Assembly (NCBI GenBank): GCA_026225565.1
Contig: JAMFTA010000050.1
Coordinates: 1 to 61,973, forward strand
DNA from: Caulobacter sp.
Lineage (GTDB): Bacteria > Pseudomonadota > Alphaproteobacteria > Caulobacterales > Caulobacteraceae
DNA: 61,973 bases
Reading direction: 5' to 3'
This document shows, piece after piece, positions 1 through 9,379 of the stretch. The translations under genes and the position numbers were made by a program. Positions within the stretch are counted from its first letter, which is position 1; every line of letters starts with the position of its first letter. The notes beneath the pieces were generated by a model that saw nothing but the letters and a program-made list of their open reading frames with translations, was not told where the DNA came from and ran no database searches.

Positions 1-155
1 CGTCCGTGCCTTTACCCCTGTCAAGGCCATGATCCGCTATCGAGCGATTCGCGGTTAAGGCGTAGTTATCCTCACCTCTCCTGCGCTATGGCGTCAACCG
101 CCGTGGACGCGATGGTCGCAACGGTGCGGAGAGGCGTGCAAAAATTTTGAGAGCC

Positions 156-374
156 TCAGAAATCCACCGCCAGGCCTTTGCGCTCCCAGTCGCCGAAGCG
201 GGTGGGCTCGGGGCCGGCGGGGCCGCCGGCCTCGCGGGCCGCGTGGGCTTCAGCGGCGGCGGCATGGCGGGCGGCGGCTTCTTCCAGGGCCCGGCGGGCG
301 GCGGGGGGCAGGGGTTTGCCAGGGGCGGCGCCCGGCGCTTCGGGAACAGCATTAGCCTGTGACGGATCGCTCAT
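156..374 (-). CDS. SdhAF4-like protein (DUF1674)
   Basis: A 72-residue protein. The C-terminal signature GGPAGPEPTRFGDWERKG, ending at AVDF, is the conserved core of the DUF1674/SdhAF4 family, whose eukaryotic members help assemble succinate dehydrogenase by protecting the flavinylated subunit. The N-terminal half is low-complexity Ala/Pro/Glu, as is usual for the family. The ATG at 374 is chosen because the open frame upstream is only the antisense shadow of rsmB. It is transcribed divergently from rsmB with about 60 bases between starts. Family assignment is by motif; the role in this organism is inferred. Confidence 0.85.
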   Translation of the reverse strand: MSDPSQANAVPEAPGAAPGKPLPPAARRALEEAAARHAAAAEAHAAREAGGPAGPEPTRFGDWERKGLAVDF

Positions 375-435
375 ACGGCCCTCATTCCTCGCGCCCTTGC
401 TTGCACTTGCGGGCTGCATGGCGGATTTAGGCGCG

Positions 436-1770
436 ATGTCCGACCTTCGCCAGCCGTCTTCCGCCCTGAGCCCCGCCGTCGATCTCCCGGAAGATCCCCA
501 GGACCTGAAGGCGCGCTTCGCCGCCCTGGCCATGCTGGAGGCGGCCCTGGCCCGCCGCAATGGTCTCGACGACGCCCTCGGCTCCAAGGCGGTGATGGAA
601 CTGTCGGCCCGCGACCGGGCCTTTGCGCGGGCCCTGGCCATGGCGACGCTGCGCCACCTCGGCCCCATCGACCAGATCATCCAGGCCCGGGTGCAAAAGG
701 CCCCGCCAGAGCCTGTGACCATGCTGCTGCGGCTCGGGATCGCCCAGCTGTTTCATCTGAACGTCCCGGCCTTCGCGGCGGTGACCACCACGGTGGAGTT
801 GGCCCAGGCGCGCCAGCCCACCCGCCCGTTCAAGGCCCTGATCAACGCCGTGCTGCGGGGCCTGACCCGCGAGGCGCCGGCCCCGGCGACGGCGGAAACC
901 TACGCCCCGCCCTGGCTCTACGCCCGTTGGCGCGCGGCCTATGGCGCGGCGGCGGCGGACGCCATCGCCGCGCGCATTCCCGAAGAACCGGCCACCGATC
1001 TGACCCTGCGCGATCCCGCCGACGGGCCGGCCTTGGCGGAGGCGCTGGAGGCGACCCTCCTGCCCGGCGGGACTCTCCGCACCGCCAAGCGCGGCGACCT
1101 GGCCGAATGGCCAGGTTTCGCCGAGGGTCGCTGGTGGGTGCAGGACGCCGCCGCCGCCATCCCCGCCCGCCTGCTTAACCTCAAGTCCGGCGATGCGGCG
1201 CTGGATCTCTGCGCGGCCCCCGGCGGCAAGACCCTGCAGCTGGCCGCAACCGGCGCGACGGTGACGGCGGTGGATCGCTCCGCCGCCCGGCTGCAGCGGC
1301 TCGGCGAAACTCTTGAGCGCGTGGGCATGACGGCCGAGGTGGTGGTGGCCCACGCGGCCGCGTGGGATGATCCCCGCACCTTCGACGCCGTGCTGCTGGA
1401 CGCCCCCTGCTCCTCCACCGGCACCTTTCGGCGGCACCCGGACGTCTTGTGGGCCGCCAGGGCCCAGGACATCGCCAAGCTGGCGGCGGTGCAGACCCAG
1501 CTTCTGGACGCCTCCGCCGATCGGGTGAAGCCGGGCGGGCGCCTCGTCTACTGCGTCTGTTCCTTGGAGCCGGAAGAGGGGGAGGCCCAGGCGCCCGCCT
1601 TCCTGGCCCGCCGTCCGGATTTTCGGAACGATCCGCCCCAGCCGGGCGAGGGCGGGGCGCCCGCCGCCGCCCTGACCCCCGAGGGGATGCTGCGCCTGTC
1701 GCCGAGCCTTGCGGAACCCGAGGGCGGGCTTGACGGTTTCTTTGTCGCCCGATTTCGGCGGCGCGCCTGA
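436..1770 (+). CDS. rsmB: 16S rRNA (cytosine-967-C5)-methyltransferase RsmB
   Basis: About 444 residues. An N-terminal NusB-like RNA-binding domain (roughly residues 15-140) precedes a Rossmann methyltransferase domain. Visible motifs are the SAM-binding segment LDLCAAPGGKT, the DAPCSSTGTFRRHPD motif carrying one catalytic cysteine, and VYCVCSLEPEEGE carrying the second. It methylates C967 of 16S rRNA. ATG 436 is preferred; an in-frame ATG at 418 would add six residues. The open frame extends upstream to 178, but that part is the shadow of the divergent DUF1674 gene. Confidence 0.93.
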   Translation: MSDLRQPSSALSPAVDLPEDPQDLKARFAALAMLEAALARRNGLDDALGSKAVMELSARDRAFARALAMATLRHLGPIDQIIQARVQKAPPEPVTMLLRLGIAQLFHLNVPAFAAVTTTVELAQARQPTRPFKALINAVLRGLTREAPAPATAETYAPPWLYARWRAAYGAAAADAIAARIPEEPATDLTLRDPADGPALAEALEATLLPGGTLRTAKRGDLAEWPGFAEGRWWVQDAAAAIPARLLNLKSGDAALDLCAAPGGKTLQLAATGATVTAVDRSAARLQRLGETLERVGMTAEVVVAHAAAWDDPRTFDAVLLDAPCSSTGTFRRHPDVLWAARAQDIAKLAAVQTQLLDASADRVKPGGRLVYCVCSLEPEEGEAQAPAFLARRPDFRNDPPQPGEGGAPAAALTPEGMLRLSPSLAEPEGGLDGFFVARFRRRA

Positions 1771-1859
1771 ATTCGGGCGCCTGAATTTAGCCGTTCAGCT
1801 GGGGTTCAGAAGGCGGACGCCAAAGATTCACCTGGCTTTTGTTGGCCGAGGATAGACCG

Positions 1860-2387
1860 ATGACCCTACGCTCCGTGGCGCGCAGCAGCGCCCTTGCCCT
1901 GACCCTCGCGGGCGTCGCCGCCGCCGGCCTTGCGGCCTGCGCCGAACAGCAGGGTCCAGGCTACTACAGCCCCTACGAACAAGGTCGGATCGCCCAGGTG
2001 GAGGAGGGGACGGTGGTCTCCTTCCGCCCCGTGCAGTTCGGTTCCGGCGACACCGCCGGCGCGACGGTCGCCGGCGGCGTCGGCGGCGCCCTGATCGGCA
2101 ATGCGGTGGCCGGCCATCGCGATCGCGGCGCCGCCACCGTCCTGGGCACCCTCGGTGGGGCCTTGATCGGCAACGCCGTGGCCAGCGGCAGCCACACCAA
2201 TGGCTTCGCCTACACCATTCGCCGCACCGACGGCAGGCTGATCGAGATCGCCCAGGCCGACCCCCAGCCTATCCCGGAGGGCACGCGCGTGGCGGTGAGC
2301 TATGGCGAAGGCCGCGGCGCCCGGGTTTCGCCCATCGGCGGCGGCTATGGTCCCCCGCCGCCGCCGCCGCCGCCGCCCCGCTACTAA
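1860..2387 (+). CDS. glycine-zipper outer-membrane lipoprotein (SlyB/17 kDa-like)
   Basis: 175 residues with a lipoprotein signal ending in the lipobox L-A-A-C (Cys27). Two glycine-zipper hairpins (GGVGGALIGNAVAG, then LGGALIGNAVASG) match the Rick_17kDa/glycine-zipper 2TM family. The last residues before RY are a run of nine prolines encoded by a CCG/CCC tract, which could be slippery. The protein is probably anchored in the outer membrane; its exact function is unknown. The ATG at 1860 is preferred over the upstream in-frame TTG because it places the positive charges and hydrophobic core of the signal correctly. Confidence 0.8.
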   Translation: MTLRSVARSSALALTLAGVAAAGLAACAEQQGPGYYSPYEQGRIAQVEEGTVVSFRPVQFGSGDTAGATVAGGVGGALIGNAVAGHRDRGAATVLGTLGGALIGNAVASGSHTNGFAYTIRRTDGRLIEIAQADPQPIPEGTRVAVSYGEGRGARVSPIGGGYGPPPPPPPPPRY

Positions 2388-2466
2388 GCGCAACGTCTGG
2401 CCCGCTCTTTTCCCCGCATCGCAAGCTCGGCTTGCGCCTCTGGGGTCAAGGGCGGTATCCGGGGAC

Positions 2467-3135
2467 ATGAGTTCGCCGACGCCCCTGATTTCCCCCTCGC
2501 TCCTCTCCGCCGATTTCGCGCGGCTGGGGGAGGAGGTGCGCGCCATCGAGGCGGCGGGCGCCGACTGGCTGCATTTCGATGTGATGGACGGGCGTTTCGT
2601 GCCCAACATCACCGTCGGCCCCCTGGTGCTGGCGGCGATCCGGCCCCTGACCGCCTTGCCGCTCGACGTTCACCTGATGATCGAGCCCGCAGATCCGCAT
2701 CTGGAGGCGTTTCGCAAGGCGGGCGCCGACTGGATCACCGTGCATCCGGAATCCGGTCCCCACCTCAACCGCACCTTGAAGCGCATCCGGGAGCTGGGGG
2801 CCAAGGCGGGGGTGGCCTTCGATCCATCCACCCCGCCCGAGGCGGTGGAGTGGATGATGGACGAGGTGGATCTGCTGCTCGTCATGTCCATCAATCCCGG
2901 CTTTGGCGGCCAGAGCTTCATGACCTCCCAGCTCCGTAAGATCGAGCGGCTGCGTGGCATGATCGAGGCCTCGGGCCGCGACATCGTCCTGGAGGTGGAC
3001 GGCGGGGTGACGCCGGAAACCGCGCGCCTGTGCCTTAGCGCCGGCGCCACGGCCCTGGTGGCCGGCACGGCGGTGTTTCGCGGCGGACCCAGCGCCTATG
3101 CGGGCAATATCGCCGCCTTGCGCAACGCGGGGTAG
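2467..3135 (+). CDS. rpe: ribulose-phosphate 3-epimerase
   Basis: 222 residues, the usual length of this TIM-barrel enzyme, which interconverts ribulose 5-phosphate and xylulose 5-phosphate in the pentose phosphate and Calvin pathways. Visible motifs: the N-terminal SPSLLSADFARL, metal/catalytic HFDVMDGRFVPN, MSINPGFGGQSF, and the phosphate-binding EVDGGV. The ATG at 2467 gives the canonical N-terminus; the frame is open further upstream but overlaps the preceding lipoprotein. The next gene starts two bases after the stop, suggesting co-transcription. Confidence 0.95.
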   Translation: MSSPTPLISPSLLSADFARLGEEVRAIEAAGADWLHFDVMDGRFVPNITVGPLVLAAIRPLTALPLDVHLMIEPADPHLEAFRKAGADWITVHPESGPHLNRTLKRIRELGAKAGVAFDPSTPPEAVEWMMDEVDLLLVMSINPGFGGQSFMTSQLRKIERLRGMIEASGRDIVLEVDGGVTPETARLCLSAGATALVAGTAVFRGGPSAYAGNIAALRNAG

Positions 3136-3137
3136 GC

Positions 3138-4907
3138 ATGGGCCGTCGTCGCCGGGGGGCTGGCCTTGACGCGAAGACCACCGCGTCGGCCGTGCTGCGC
3201 CTGGTCTCCGGCCGGATGCAGGCGGAGTGGCGCGGCACCCCCTTCTACGCCATGGCGCTGGGCGGCCCCAGGTCCGACGGCCTGGTCATCGCCCCGCGAG
3301 ACTTTCGGCCCGTCGATCCGGAGATCGGCCGCCAGATCCTGCTCGGCCGCATGACCCTGGCCGGCGCGACCCTGGAGATCGGCGTCGGCGGCGATCCGTG
3401 GGATATCGCCAGCCCCACCCGCGCCTTTGCCGTGGAGCTGCATCGCTTCGCCTGGCTGCCGAGCCTCCTGGCCCAGGGGCAGAAGGGGGCGGAAGAGGCG
3501 CTGCGCCTCACCCTCGACTGGCGGCGGCTGTTCAACAAGGCGACCCCCTTCGCCTGGAGCCTGGAGACCACCGAGCGGCGGGTATTCAACCTGGCCTGCG
3601 GTCTCAAGCGCATCGTCGGGCAGGCCTCGGAGATGGAGGCGACGGCGCTGGTGGACACCCTGACCCGCCAGGCTCGCCACCTGATGCGCCTGAACCCAGG
3701 GCCGCTGCGCCGGGCCGAGCGCCTCAGCGTCGTCGCCCTCGCCGGTGCGGCCCTGGCGGGACGGGCGGGGGATCGCCTCGCCGCCTCGGCCCTGCCCAGG
3801 CTGTCCCACGCCTTGGATATCGCCGTTCTGCCCGACGGGGGGCTGAAGAGCCGCTGCCCGGAACAGGCGCTGGAGCTGTTATTCGATCTTCTCGCCCTGG
3901 ACGACGCCCTCTTGCAGCGGGGCCGCGAAGCCCCCCAGCCCTTGGCGCACAGCATCGACCGGCTGACCCAGGCGATCCGCTTCTTCACCCTCGGCGATGG
4001 GCGTCTGGCCGCCTTTCACGGGGGCGAGGCCGCCAGCCTGGCGCGCATCGTCGCCGCCCTGGTCTATGACGACGGGGCGGGGCGGGTGCAGGAGGAGCTG
4101 CCCTACGCCGGCTATCATCGCCTGACCGGCCGCAGCCTCCTGGTCATGGCCGACGCCGCCAAGCCGGCGGAAGGGGCGTGGAGTCTGAACGCCTGCGCCC
4201 AGCCCTTGGCGGTGGAGATCACCTGCGGCGCCGACCGCCTGATCGCCAACAGCGGCTGGAGCCCCGAGGCCCACTCGCCCCAGGCCCTGCGCCTGACAGA
4301 TGGGGGCTCCACCGCCGCCGTCGGCGACGGCTCGGCGGGGCAGCCCCTCTCCGGCCTCATGGCCAAGGGGCTTGGGCCCCGGCTGGTCGGCGGTCCGGAG
4401 CATGTGGAGGCCCATCGGAACCAGAACGAGACCGGGGTCTGGCTGGAGATGTCCCACGACGGCTGGGTGGAGCGTTACGGCCTTCGCCACGAGCGGCGCC
4501 TGTTCCTCGATCCGCGCCTGGACGAATTGCGCGGCGAGGATCGGTTCGAGCCGGTGGAGGGCGCAGATCCTGGGGCGCGGCGCACCCCGGCCTATGCGGT
4601 TCACTTCCACCTGCCGCCCGAGGTGCAGGTGTCCCTGGCCCGCGATAGGCGCAGCGTCCTTTTGCGCGGCCCCTCCAACAAGGGCTGGTGGTTTCGCAAC
4701 GACGCGCCGGACGTGCTCTTGGAGAGCTCCACCCATTTCGAAGATCGCCTGCCCCGGCGCGGATCGCAGATCGTCCTCAAAGGCCCCGTCTCGGCCTCGG
4801 ACGGCGCGCGGGTGCGCTGGAAGCTTACGCCCGTCGATCCCGCCGATCCTCGTGCTGGCGGCGCGCGCTCCGCCGCTGCGGCCCCCGTCCCCGAGGTTTT
4901 TCGATGA
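3138..4907 (+). CDS. heparinase II/III family protein
   Basis: 589 residues. The N-terminal part (about 1-330) is an alpha-helical toroid-like region and the C-terminal part (about 340-570) matches the heparinase II/III beta-sandwich family, with segments such as YHRLTGRSLLVMADAA and LIANSGWSPEAHSPQALRL. Family members are polysaccharide lyases; the substrate here cannot be told from sequence. No signal peptide is evident. It lies two bases after rpe, and its TGA overlaps the ATG of the following nucleotide-sugar dehydratase (ATGA), so all three are probably co-transcribed. Confidence 0.82.
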   Translation: MGRRRRGAGLDAKTTASAVLRLVSGRMQAEWRGTPFYAMALGGPRSDGLVIAPRDFRPVDPEIGRQILLGRMTLAGATLEIGVGGDPWDIASPTRAFAVELHRFAWLPSLLAQGQKGAEEALRLTLDWRRLFNKATPFAWSLETTERRVFNLACGLKRIVGQASEMEATALVDTLTRQARHLMRLNPGPLRRAERLSVVALAGAALAGRAGDRLAASALPRLSHALDIAVLPDGGLKSRCPEQALELLFDLLALDDALLQRGREAPQPLAHSIDRLTQAIRFFTLGDGRLAAFHGGEAASLARIVAALVYDDGAGRVQEELPYAGYHRLTGRSLLVMADAAKPAEGAWSLNACAQPLAVEITCGADRLIANSGWSPEAHSPQALRLTDGGSTAAVGDGSAGQPLSGLMAKGLGPRLVGGPEHVEAHRNQNETGVWLEMSHDGWVERYGLRHERRLFLDPRLDELRGEDRFEPVEGADPGARRTPAYAVHFHLPPEVQVSLARDRRSVLLRGPSNKGWWFRNDAPDVLLESSTHFEDRLPRRGSQIVLKGPVSASDGARVRWKLTPVDPADPRAGGARSAAAAPVPEVFR

Positions 4908-6772
4908 GCGCCCAGCCCCAAAAATCTCCCCTCCGGTTCGAGCCGCTGTTCATCTATCTGCACGACCTGATCTGGGCCGGGGCGATGATGATCCTGGTCT
5001 TGAAGGTGCGCTACCACTTCGAGCCCCGCTCCTTTCCGCCGCATCTGCTGCTGCGGGCGACCGGATGGTTCGTGGCCATCTGCGCAGTGGTGTTTCCGCT
5101 GTTCCGCCTACAGCGCGGCCTTTGGCGCTTTACGGCGGCCAACGACATGCTGCGCATCCTGAACGCGGTGGCCCTGGCCAACCTTCTACTGTTGCCGGTG
5201 CTGTTCATCACCGACCGGCTGCTCGATTTTCCCCGCTCGACGCCGCTGATCCTAGCGCCGCTCCTGACCCTGGGGCTATGCCTGGGGCGCGTGGCGACCG
5301 AGGCCTGGGCGCAGGGCGATCTGTTGCAGGCCTTCCGCTTTGAGGATCGCACCCGCCCCGCCGCCGTGGTGGTGGGGACCGCCAAGACCGTGGCCATCTA
5401 TCTGAAAGCCATCCGGCGCGAGCGCCGGGCCCGGCCGCGGGTCGCCGGCGTGGTGGCCCTTGACCAGGCGCCCACCGTCGGGCGCACCCTGCAGGGCCAG
5501 GAGATCCTCGGCGGCCTGGCCCGCCTGACCCCCATCCTGAAGGCGCTAAAGGCGGCCGAGGGGCGCGACCCCCAGGTGATCCTGGCCGAGCGTCGCCCCG
5601 ACCGCGCCCTCTTGCAGGCGGTGATCGCCTCGGCCGGCGAGGCGGGCGCCCGCGTGGTCACCGTGCGCGGCGACGGCGGGATGCAACCCCATCCGGTGCA
5701 GGCGGCGGACCTGCTCGCCCGGCCGCCGCGCAAGCTCGACCCGGCGGGACCGCGGGGCCTGATCGCCGGCAAGCGCATCCTGGTCACCGGCGCCGGCGGC
5801 ACCATCGGCGGCGAGTTGACCCGCCAGATCCTGGCCTTCGGGCCCGAGCGTGTAATCCTGCTCGACGCCTCGGAATACAATCTCTACGCCATCGACCGGG
5901 AACTGACCGAGGCGGGGGCGCCCAAGGTCTGGTGCGCGGAACTGGGCGACGTGCGCGACGTCCGCCGCCTGGAGACCCTGTTCGCCGCCGAGCGGCCGGA
6001 CGTGGTGCTGCACGCCGCCGCCCTCAAACACGTGCCGCTGATGGAGTTGAACCCCTGTGAGGCCGTGCTCACCAACGTCATCGGCGCCGCCAATGTGGCG
6101 CGCATGGCCCGGGACGCCTGCGAGGCCCTGGTGTTCATCTCCACCGACAAGGCGGTCAATCCGACCAATGTCATGGGCGCGACCAAGCGCGTCGCGGAAC
6201 AGGCGCTGCAGGCCCTGACCCGCGGCCATGCGGTGAAGGCGTCCGCCGTGCGCTTTGGCAATGTGCTGGGCTCCACCGGCTCCGTGGTGCCCCTGTTCGA
6301 GCGGCAGATCGCCGCCGGCGGGCCGCTGACGGTCACCGACCCCGGCATCGAGCGCTATTTCATGACCGTGCAGGAGGCGGCGTCCCTCGTGCTGCAGGCC
6401 GCCAGCCTGCCGCCGGCCGCCGCCCCGCCGGGCTCAGGCCAGATCTATGTGCTGGATATGGGCGCCCCGGTGAAGATCGACGAACTGGCCCGCCAGCTGA
6501 TCCGCCTGCATGGGCTGGAGCCCGATCGCGACATCAAGATCGCCTATTCGGGCCTGCGCCCCGGCGAGAAGCTCTATGAGGAGATCTTCTACAACGCCGA
6601 AACCGTCAGTCCGACCACGGTGGACGGGGTGATGTCCGCCGTCGAAGCCCTGCCCTCCTGGGCGGCGCTGGAAGGCCGGATCGAGGCCCTGGGCGCCGCC
6701 GCCACCGCCCGGGACGAGGCGAGCGTGCTGGCGCTGTTGACAGAACTGGTGCCGGAGTTTCAGCGAGGATAG
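4904..6772 (+). CDS. CapD/WbpM-family UDP-sugar 4,6-dehydratase, membrane-anchored
   Basis: 622 residues. The N-terminus has about four membrane helices (residues 10-140), followed by a CoA-binding-like linker region and a C-terminal SDR domain from about 280. TGAGGTIGGELTRQI is the NAD(P)-binding loop. The catalytic segment STDKAVNPTNVMGATKR has Met in place of the usual Tyr of YxxxK, the S-M-K arrangement described for WbpM/PglF-type long enzymes acting on UDP-GlcNAc. The product would feed surface polysaccharide or glycan synthesis. The start overlaps the heparinase stop (ATGA), which favours that start over the longer open frame. Confidence 0.88.
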   Translation: MSAQPQKSPLRFEPLFIYLHDLIWAGAMMILVLKVRYHFEPRSFPPHLLLRATGWFVAICAVVFPLFRLQRGLWRFTAANDMLRILNAVALANLLLLPVLFITDRLLDFPRSTPLILAPLLTLGLCLGRVATEAWAQGDLLQAFRFEDRTRPAAVVVGTAKTVAIYLKAIRRERRARPRVAGVVALDQAPTVGRTLQGQEILGGLARLTPILKALKAAEGRDPQVILAERRPDRALLQAVIASAGEAGARVVTVRGDGGMQPHPVQAADLLARPPRKLDPAGPRGLIAGKRILVTGAGGTIGGELTRQILAFGPERVILLDASEYNLYAIDRELTEAGAPKVWCAELGDVRDVRRLETLFAAERPDVVLHAAALKHVPLMELNPCEAVLTNVIGAANVARMARDACEALVFISTDKAVNPTNVMGATKRVAEQALQALTRGHAVKASAVRFGNVLGSTGSVVPLFERQIAAGGPLTVTDPGIERYFMTVQEAASLVLQAASLPPAAAPPGSGQIYVLDMGAPVKIDELARQLIRLHGLEPDRDIKIAYSGLRPGEKLYEEIFYNAETVSPTTVDGVMSAVEALPSWAALEGRIEALGAAATARDEASVLALLTELVPEFQRG

Positions 6773-7353
6773 CGGCGACTTTCGTACCCGTCTAGTCGAG
6801 CGGCCCTCAACCCGGCCGTGGGGCCGACGCTGCTTTTACAGCGTCTGGAAGTCAGCGCCGTGGGAATTCGGGCTTGCGTCAGATCAGCGCCGGCCGGCAA
6901 CGAGCCAAGGCGCGCTTTTACGACGGCAAGGCCATATTCATCTTGCGTTGTGTCGCCGAGTTTCACCAGCTCGTCCAACTTCCGCTGAATAGCCGCGTCG
7001 TTGGAGGTTCGCCAAAACGGCGCGCCGTCCTCGCCGCCGATCCGGTGGTCGTCATCGACCAAAGCGAGCGATCGATCCACGAAGGCGCCCAGAAATGCTG
7101 TCCGCTTGGCCTCATCGCACGGATCGGCCTTAAGCTGAGCGATGGCCGTCGTCAGGTGGTCGCGGAGCGTATTGCGTTCTTTCCACCCCGGTGCGCTGTC
7201 CGATCCGGGCGGCGCCTCGCTTACGGCCTCGGTCGCCACCTGGTGAAAGCGAGCGCTCAACACTGGCGGCTTCGGGGCCCCTAAAAACCACCCGATACAC
7301 AGCCCAATAAGGATGACAAACGAGAGGATTGCGCCAAACACAGTTTTCGACAT
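6760..7353 (-). CDS. hypothetical membrane-anchored protein
   Basis: 197 residues. A single N-terminal hydrophobic segment (about residues 5-25, containing FVILIGLCIGWFLG) could be a signal anchor; the rest is soluble, and I recognise no domain. The 3' end overlaps the converging dehydratase gene by 13 bases. A GGGG stretch about nine bases upstream of the ATG could serve as ribosome binding site. Codon use is less GC-biased than in the flanking core genes. It sits at the edge of the AT-richer island with the next gene. Confidence 0.55.
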   Translation of the reverse strand: MSKTVFGAILSFVILIGLCIGWFLGAPKPPVLSARFHQVATEAVSEAPPGSDSAPGWKERNTLRDHLTTAIAQLKADPCDEAKRTAFLGAFVDRSLALVDDDHRIGGEDGAPFWRTSNDAAIQRKLDELVKLGDTTQDEYGLAVVKARLGSLPAGADLTQARIPTALTSRRCKSSVGPTAGLRAARLDGYESRRYPR

Positions 7354-7450
7354 GAATGCGCCCCAAGATTGCCGGGGATATTATCTCGCCTGGCTTAACA
7401 GGCGGTTGCGGCGGACCGGTAGTATGGCGCTAGCGCTCCAGACAGAGTCT

Positions 7451-8974
7451 TCAATGACGGCTCTGGACGGTTTCGAGCAGTGCTGGTCTCTCTGGGGACG
7501 GGGCGGGGCGAACAATGGTGTCGTGATAGAGCCAACCCAGGCCGGGGGTGGTCGCGGCGGATGCATCCGTTTCGACGGTCGGAGCCTTTGCGAGGCACTG
7601 GCTAAAGGCGCTGCAAGCCGACGCCGAGATTTGCCGCTTTACCTGGCGTTTACTCTTGGTGCGAAGCTTGTGGCCGGCCTTGATGGCCGACATGGGCTTT
7701 TCGATCAGGGGCAGGGGAGCGACAAAGATCCGAGGCGAGGCCTTCACCGCGCCGATGGTTTCAAAGAAGCGGTCGTAGGAGTGGGTGAAGTCGCCCAGGT
7801 GAAGTCCGCTGCCCGACGCCTGGAACTGCCCCGAAACGCCCACCAGGCGGACGATGCCCAAGGCTTCGGCCAGCCCCTGCAGGGCGGCCATCAAGGCGAA
7901 CGGCGGAGACACGTCCTTCAGGTCTTTGCTGGCCAATTTTATCAGGGGGAAATGCCACTTCATCCCCTGAACGCGACTGACGAGAATAACCGATCTCGTC
8001 TCCTGGTCGAATACATCGCCCGGCGCTATGGTGAAGGATAGGACATAGAGGCAGTCTTCGCCCCGATGAAATTCGAGCGACAGCTCGCCCTCATTCTTGA
8101 TCGGGCCGGCTAGCTTCAGGATGATCTTATAGGAGATGTCATCCAGCGTCTCACTCCAAATCAAAATGTCCCTGAATAAGATATCCTTCAGGTATTTCGG
8201 CTTCAGGAGATTAAAGATATACTTATAGTGATGAAGAAATATTTTCATCCGATCTATTTCGGGTAAATCGAACGCCAGATAATGATTTCCGAGCCACTTG
8301 GTGGTGATATCCGGCTGTTTCCGGACTAGGCGCGATAGTATATCGTGATCTAAAAGGTCGTCTTCTCGATTTACGCTGCCCACGGAGGCGAGGTTGAGGG
8401 CGGATATGGCGGATTGGCGCCGTCCCTCCTTTTCTCCAACCAAGGCGTAGTGATAAAGCGGATTGACGCCGGCGGCCCTAACGTCCGGATATTCCTCGAT
8501 ATAGTAGTTGGTCGAAAAGCTTGGGCTAGGGTTTCGACCTTCCCGCCACCCCTTGTCGAGATAGTGAACCAAGGGGTCGGTCTTTACCGCCCGAACATCC
8601 GGATAGGCGGAAAGATAATAGGCCTCATCGAAATAGGGGGCGGCGACATATTCGATTTTTCTCGCCGAAGGGCGCGCCACCCGGCCCATGCGCCGATAGT
8701 GGCGCAGGAAGAGGTAGAAGTGATCCTGGGTTTCCGCCTCCGATTCCGGATAGTCCTCGAAGTAGGCGGAGGTGGAAAAATCCGGGTTCGGATCGAATTT
8801 CAGGTGCCGCCCGATCGTCAGGTAATGATCGATGGGAGAAATGGAGTCTGATAAATATTTATCATAGAAAAATCTATAAAATTGCTCATCGAAATGACCT
8901 TCGATAAATAATTTTGCATATTTCAGCTGGATATTAGATTTGAGGTGGCGGATATATTTTTCGCTTCTCACCAT
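7451..8974 (-). CDS. DUF535 (VirK/YbjX) protein with N-terminal YPDV repeats
   Basis: About 507 residues from the ATG at 8974; a GTG at 9067 would add 31 residues of unconserved appearance. The N-terminal ~230 residues hold repeated units of the type FDEAYYLSAYPDVRA plus DPLVHYLDKGWREGRNPSP, as often found beside glycosyltransferase domains. The C-terminal part resembles DUF535: hydrophobic core beta strands, YDRFFETIGA, and a basic tail (IKAGHKLRTKSKRQVKRQ). VirK/YbjX proteins are linked to envelope stress or virulence, but their activity is unknown. The gene is strikingly AT-richer than its neighbours, suggesting horizontal acquisition. Confidence 0.65.
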   Translation of the reverse strand: MVRSEKYIRHLKSNIQLKYAKLFIEGHFDEQFYRFFYDKYLSDSISPIDHYLTIGRHLKFDPNPDFSTSAYFEDYPESEAETQDHFYLFLRHYRRMGRVARPSARKIEYVAAPYFDEAYYLSAYPDVRAVKTDPLVHYLDKGWREGRNPSPSFSTNYYIEEYPDVRAAGVNPLYHYALVGEKEGRRQSAISALNLASVGSVNREDDLLDHDILSRLVRKQPDITTKWLGNHYLAFDLPEIDRMKIFLHHYKYIFNLLKPKYLKDILFRDILIWSETLDDISYKIILKLAGPIKNEGELSLEFHRGEDCLYVLSFTIAPGDVFDQETRSVILVSRVQGMKWHFPLIKLASKDLKDVSPPFALMAALQGLAEALGIVRLVGVSGQFQASGSGLHLGDFTHSYDRFFETIGAVKASPRIFVAPLPLIEKPMSAIKAGHKLRTKSKRQVKRQISASACSAFSQCLAKAPTVETDASAATTPGLGWLYHDTIVRPAPSPERPALLETVQSRH

Positions 8975-9379
8975 TATGAGGTCGATCACGGGGTGACTGC
9001 TGGAAGGGGTGGAAATATTAAACGCCACGAGTGAAAATCGACATTGAATACCTAAATGATCGAACACTATTTTTGGCGCTTTCCCCGCGTCCGCCGCAGG
9101 AAGCTAGCTTAGCCATAGTCTCATCGACGCTAGATGATTTGTAGCAGTTTTGCAATATTATGGATGGACATACACGCTTGCCTCAGTTGCGACATATTAT
9201 GTGGCGGCGATTTGGCTGCCTCCCATCGGACCATTCCGGCCCCTAGCGCATTGACTCCGCCGCTCGGGAGCCTATTTTCCGCGGCCTGCGTGACTGGCGA
9301 TAAAGGTGGGAAACCACTGGGGAGCGCAGGATTTTGAGCCGCTCGCCTGGGTGATCGATCCGCAAACCGGAGCCCGCCC
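8975..9379 (+). other. intergenic region, AT-rich, no gene seen
   Basis: About 400 bases between the divergently transcribed DUF535 gene and purH. The left part is AT-rich like the DUF535 gene; GC returns to the core level near 9190. It should hold the promoters of both genes, but I see no convincing sigma-70 boxes, riboswitch or conserved RNA. The open frames here have no protein-like features. Confidence 0.5.

Noticed and set aside
2-58. Open frame ending in TAA that might be the C-terminus of an upstream gene (ends MIRYRAIRG)
   Set aside because: Only 18 codons are visible with no recognisable motif; a random open tail of this length is expected.
427-1437. Long antisense frame opposite rsmB, and similar long antisense frames opposite ileS, metH, purH and others
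   Set aside because: GC-rich codon bias produces long shadow frames; their products are low-complexity Gly/Arg/His sequences without family features.
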